Assembly: GCA_011048855.1 (NCBI GenBank)
Contig: DSCZ01000194.1
Location: forward strand, 1 to 7,838
Direction: 5' to 3'
Source of the DNA: Desulfobacteraceae bacterium
GTDB taxonomy: Bacteria > Desulfobacterota > DSM-4660 > Desulfatiglandales > Desulfatiglandaceae
Length of the DNA: 7,838 bases
A program made the position numbers and the translations under genes. Every line of letters begins with the position of its first letter. The first letter of the stretch is position 1. Shown in pieces: positions 6,057-7,838 of this stretch. Under the pieces are notes generated by a model, which did not search any database, was not told the DNA's origin, and saw nothing but the letters and a program-made list of their open reading frames with translations.

Positions 6057-7322
6057 CTAAAAACCACCATTTTCCATTAAATATAACCGCAAATCACCCC
6101 ATAATTTCCAGAAGTCCGGGAAGGATTTCTCGACACAGGCAGGGTTTTTTATGCGCAAGGGGACCCTCAGGCCGGCCACCGCGGCGCTCATGGCAATGCG
6201 GTGATCGTTATGGGGGTCTATGCAGGCTGTTTTAAGCGGAACACCTCCGCGGATGATCAATTCGTCTTTTCTTTCTTCAACGTGCGCTCCCATCCTCGAC
6301 CATTCCCGGGCGATGACGGCTATCCGGTCGCTTTCCTTGTATCTGAGGTGGAGAATGTTCCGCATCCTGCTCGTGCCGGGGCAAAACAAGGCCACCGCAG
6401 CGAGGGTCGGGACCATGTCCGGCATTGCGGACATATCGGCGTCAATGGCTTTCAAACTGCCGCCGTGTACGATGACGCTGCCTTTTTGGCGGCTGACCCG
6501 ACAGCCGGCGGCCTCAAGAAGGTCCAGAAAACCTGCGTCGCCCTGGTGCGTGCACGAGACGTCGGTGTTTTCGGTTACGACCGTTTCACCGGTTACGGCA
6601 GCCGCGGCCCAGAAATACGAGGCCGAGGAAATATCGGGCTGGACGGAGGTATTCCGGGCACCGAAGCAGGTTCCCGAGGGTACACGGAAGGTTCGGTAAC
6701 CGTCCCGGTCAACCCCGACTCCGAATGTTTCCATCGCCTCCAGCGTGAGGTCGATATACGCACGCGAAACGGGGGGGTCATCGACATGGATGACAACATC
6801 GGATGCTGCGTAAGGTGCACAGAGAAGAATGCTCGAAACATATTGACTGCTTTCGTTTGCAGGGATGCTAATTTCTCCGCCGTGGATGCTCGAACTTTTG
6901 ACGAGCACCGGGGGGCATCCTTCCGCACCGGTGTATTCTATCTGCGCTCCCAGGGTTCTAAGTGCTTCGACCAGAGGGCCGATCGGGCGCTGTTTCATCC
7001 TGTCCGTGCCTGTGAGAAGGACGGCTCCTTCCGTCAGTGCGGCCACCGAGACAAGCAGCCGCAGAGATGTGCCGGAATTCCCGATGAACAGCCGGGTTTC
7101 CTTTTCAGGGGCTGTAAAGCCACCAGCTGAGCCCGACACCCGGATAACGGCCCCTCGATCGCTGATGGACACGCCTAATGCCCGGAGGGCGTCCATCGTA
7201 AAGGAGGTGTCTTCACATCGGAGAACATTGGATAACACGCTGTTTCCCCGGGCGAGGGCCGAGGCGGCCAGGAACCTGTGGCTTATACTTTTGGATCCGG
7301 GAATCTGCAGTTTGAACATCAT
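6057..7322 (-). CDS. aroA: 3-phosphoshikimate 1-carboxyvinyltransferase (EPSP synthase)
   Basis: A 421-residue cytosolic enzyme that joins phosphoenolpyruvate and shikimate 3-phosphate to give EPSP, the sixth step of the shikimate pathway to chorismate and the aromatic amino acids. Family landmarks: IPGSKSISHR at 7-16 (K11, S12 and R16 for shikimate phosphate and PEP), GNSGTSLRLL at 81-90, QRPIGPL at 111-117 (R112), SSQY at 158-161, the catalytic Asp in MPDMVP (D302), YKESDRI at 328-334 (E330), NDHRIAMS at 372-379, and K399 in EKSFPDFW. The length is normal and no active-site residue is missing. GNSGT has Ser where many enzymes have Ala. The ATG ending at 7322 overlaps the aroE stop by 4 nt (ATGA), with AAAGGA about 6 nt upstream, so translation is probably coupled. 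A second ATG follows directly at 7319. The stop codon is 3 nt from a dispersed repeat. Confidence 0.97.
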   Translation of the reverse strand: MMFKLQIPGSKSISHRFLAASALARGNSVLSNVLRCEDTSFTMDALRALGVSISDRGAVIRVSGSAGGFTAPEKETRLFIGNSGTSLRLLVSVAALTEGAVLLTGTDRMKQRPIGPLVEALRTLGAQIEYTGAEGCPPVLVKSSSIHGGEISIPANESSQYVSSILLCAPYAASDVVIHVDDPPVSRAYIDLTLEAMETFGVGVDRDGYRTFRVPSGTCFGARNTSVQPDISSASYFWAAAAVTGETVVTENTDVSCTHQGDAGFLDLLEAAGCRVSRQKGSVIVHGGSLKAIDADMSAMPDMVPTLAAVALFCPGTSRMRNILHLRYKESDRIAVIAREWSRMGAHVEERKDELIIRGGVPLKTACIDPHNDHRIAMSAAVAGLRVPLRIKNPACVEKSFPDFWKLWGDLRLYLMENGGF

Positions 7323-7838
7323 CTTTTTCCTTTCAGTGCCGGTTCGAAAGCATCCCGCATTCGATTCAAGGGGGCTTCAAGCCCGGTCCATAGCTGAAAT
7401 TGGGCTGCAGCCTGCCTGAGAAACATTTCCTCACCGCCAATCGTTATACAGCCCATCTGCGCGGCCAGATCGAGAAGCGCCGTCCGCCGGGGCCTGTAAA
7501 TGATATCCATGACAGAGGATGCGTGTTCCAGTGCCCGCGCCGTAACCGGTATTGCGCTGATCTCCGGGTGCATTCCGACCGGGGTGGTGTTGATCACGAG
7601 ATCGGCTTTTACATTGACTGCTTCGGACAAAGGCACCCAGCGGCAGCCGAGGGACCTTGCCAGAGTTTCTGCATGGCTGCGTGTCCGGTTTGCGATCGTA
7701 ACGCTCCGGCATAGTTCCTTGAGGGCGAAGGCGACGGCCCGTGCCGCTCCTCCGGCCCCAATAACAAGGCATTGGGCTGCTTCCAGGTCCAGGCGGTTTT
7801 CGAGGGCATCAACCGCGGCCCGGGCGTCTGTGTTGTGC
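7319..7838 (-). CDS. aroE: Shikimate dehydrogenase, C-terminal part (partial)
   Basis: The last 172 residues of AroE, which reduces 3-dehydroshikimate to shikimate with NADPH in the cytosol, one step before shikimate kinase. The gene runs off the right edge, so about 100 N-terminal residues with the first shikimate-binding segment are missing. The visible part starts HNTDARAAVDAL, containing the NTD motif whose Asp contacts shikimate. It then shows VIGAGGAARAVAFAL (glycine-rich nucleotide-binding loop), TIANRTRSHAE (the NRT motif binding the NADP phosphate), LVINTTPVGMHP, DIIYRPRRTALL, and GGEEMFLRQAAAQFQLWTG with the conserved C-terminal Gln. A GTG at 7636 lies inside the gene and is not a start. 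It overlaps aroA by 4 nt and surely shares its transcript. Confidence 0.96.
   Translation of the reverse strand, partial: HNTDARAAVDALENRLDLEAAQCLVIGAGGAARAVAFALKELCRSVTIANRTRSHAETLARSLGCRWVPLSEAVNVKADLVINTTPVGMHPEISAIPVTARALEHASSVMDIIYRPRRTALLDLAAQMGCITIGGEEMFLRQAAAQFQLWTGLEAPLNRMRDAFEPALKGKR

Noticed and set aside
5622..6080. Open frames crossing the repeat region on the plus strand
   Set aside because: The translation repeats because the DNA repeats (for example IADTIRSHR several times), overlaps the aroA end, and has no recognisable domain. It is repeat DNA that happens to lack stops.
7319..7636. A short separate gene starting at GTG 7636
   Set aside because: The same frame stays open to the right edge and encodes the AroE NTD, GAGGAA and NRT motifs, so the GTG is an internal valine.

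Overview
The window carries parts of four transcription units of ordinary bacterial metabolism plus one gene-free patch packed with small repeats. From left to right: (1) a minus-strand pair, a PLP-dependent class I/II aminotransferase (104-1414) followed 29 nt downstream by the first 24 codons of a gene that resembles the transglutaminase-like family (1-74); (2) divergently, a plus-strand pair of tandem thiolases (1711-2904 and 2989-4272), with a good sigma70-type promoter in front and a hairpin terminator behind; (3) a plus-strand 12-TM MFS transporter that starts at TTG (4386-5591); (4) a minus-strand aroE-aroA pair of the shikimate pathway, with aroE cut by the right edge (7319-7838) and aroA complete (6057-7322), joined by a 4-nt ATGA overlap. 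The MFS gene and aroA converge on a 465-nt intergenic region (5592-6056).

No 16S gene or other phylogenetic marker is present. High-GC coding sequence, paired CoA thiolases of the fatty or aromatic acid degradation type, and the style of the aminotransferase suggest an anaerobic Desulfobacterota-type (former Deltaproteobacteria) sulfate reducer or syntroph. This is an inference from family resemblance and was not tested by any search.

Functionally, the thiolase pair would cleave or form beta-ketoacyl-CoA. The two copies differ in informative ways: the second has about 35 extra residues near its N-terminus, and the first has lost the usual Met-Gly-x-Gly-Pro pocket loop, so they probably prefer different substrates. 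AroE and AroA carry out two steps from 3-dehydroshikimate toward chorismate. The substrates of the aminotransferase and the MFS protein cannot be read from sequence.

The most unusual part is the 5592-6056 region. It holds a complete 72-nt REPIN-like element (two inverted REP sequences, each beginning TGTGGGAGCG), a second degenerate copy, and a third half copy. These are interleaved with a separate 23-nt motif that also appears once in the aminotransferase/thiolase intergenic region over 4 kb away. This looks like a compound family of small, non-autonomous dispersed repeats. I saw no defence system, CRISPR array, tRNA, rRNA or transposase gene.
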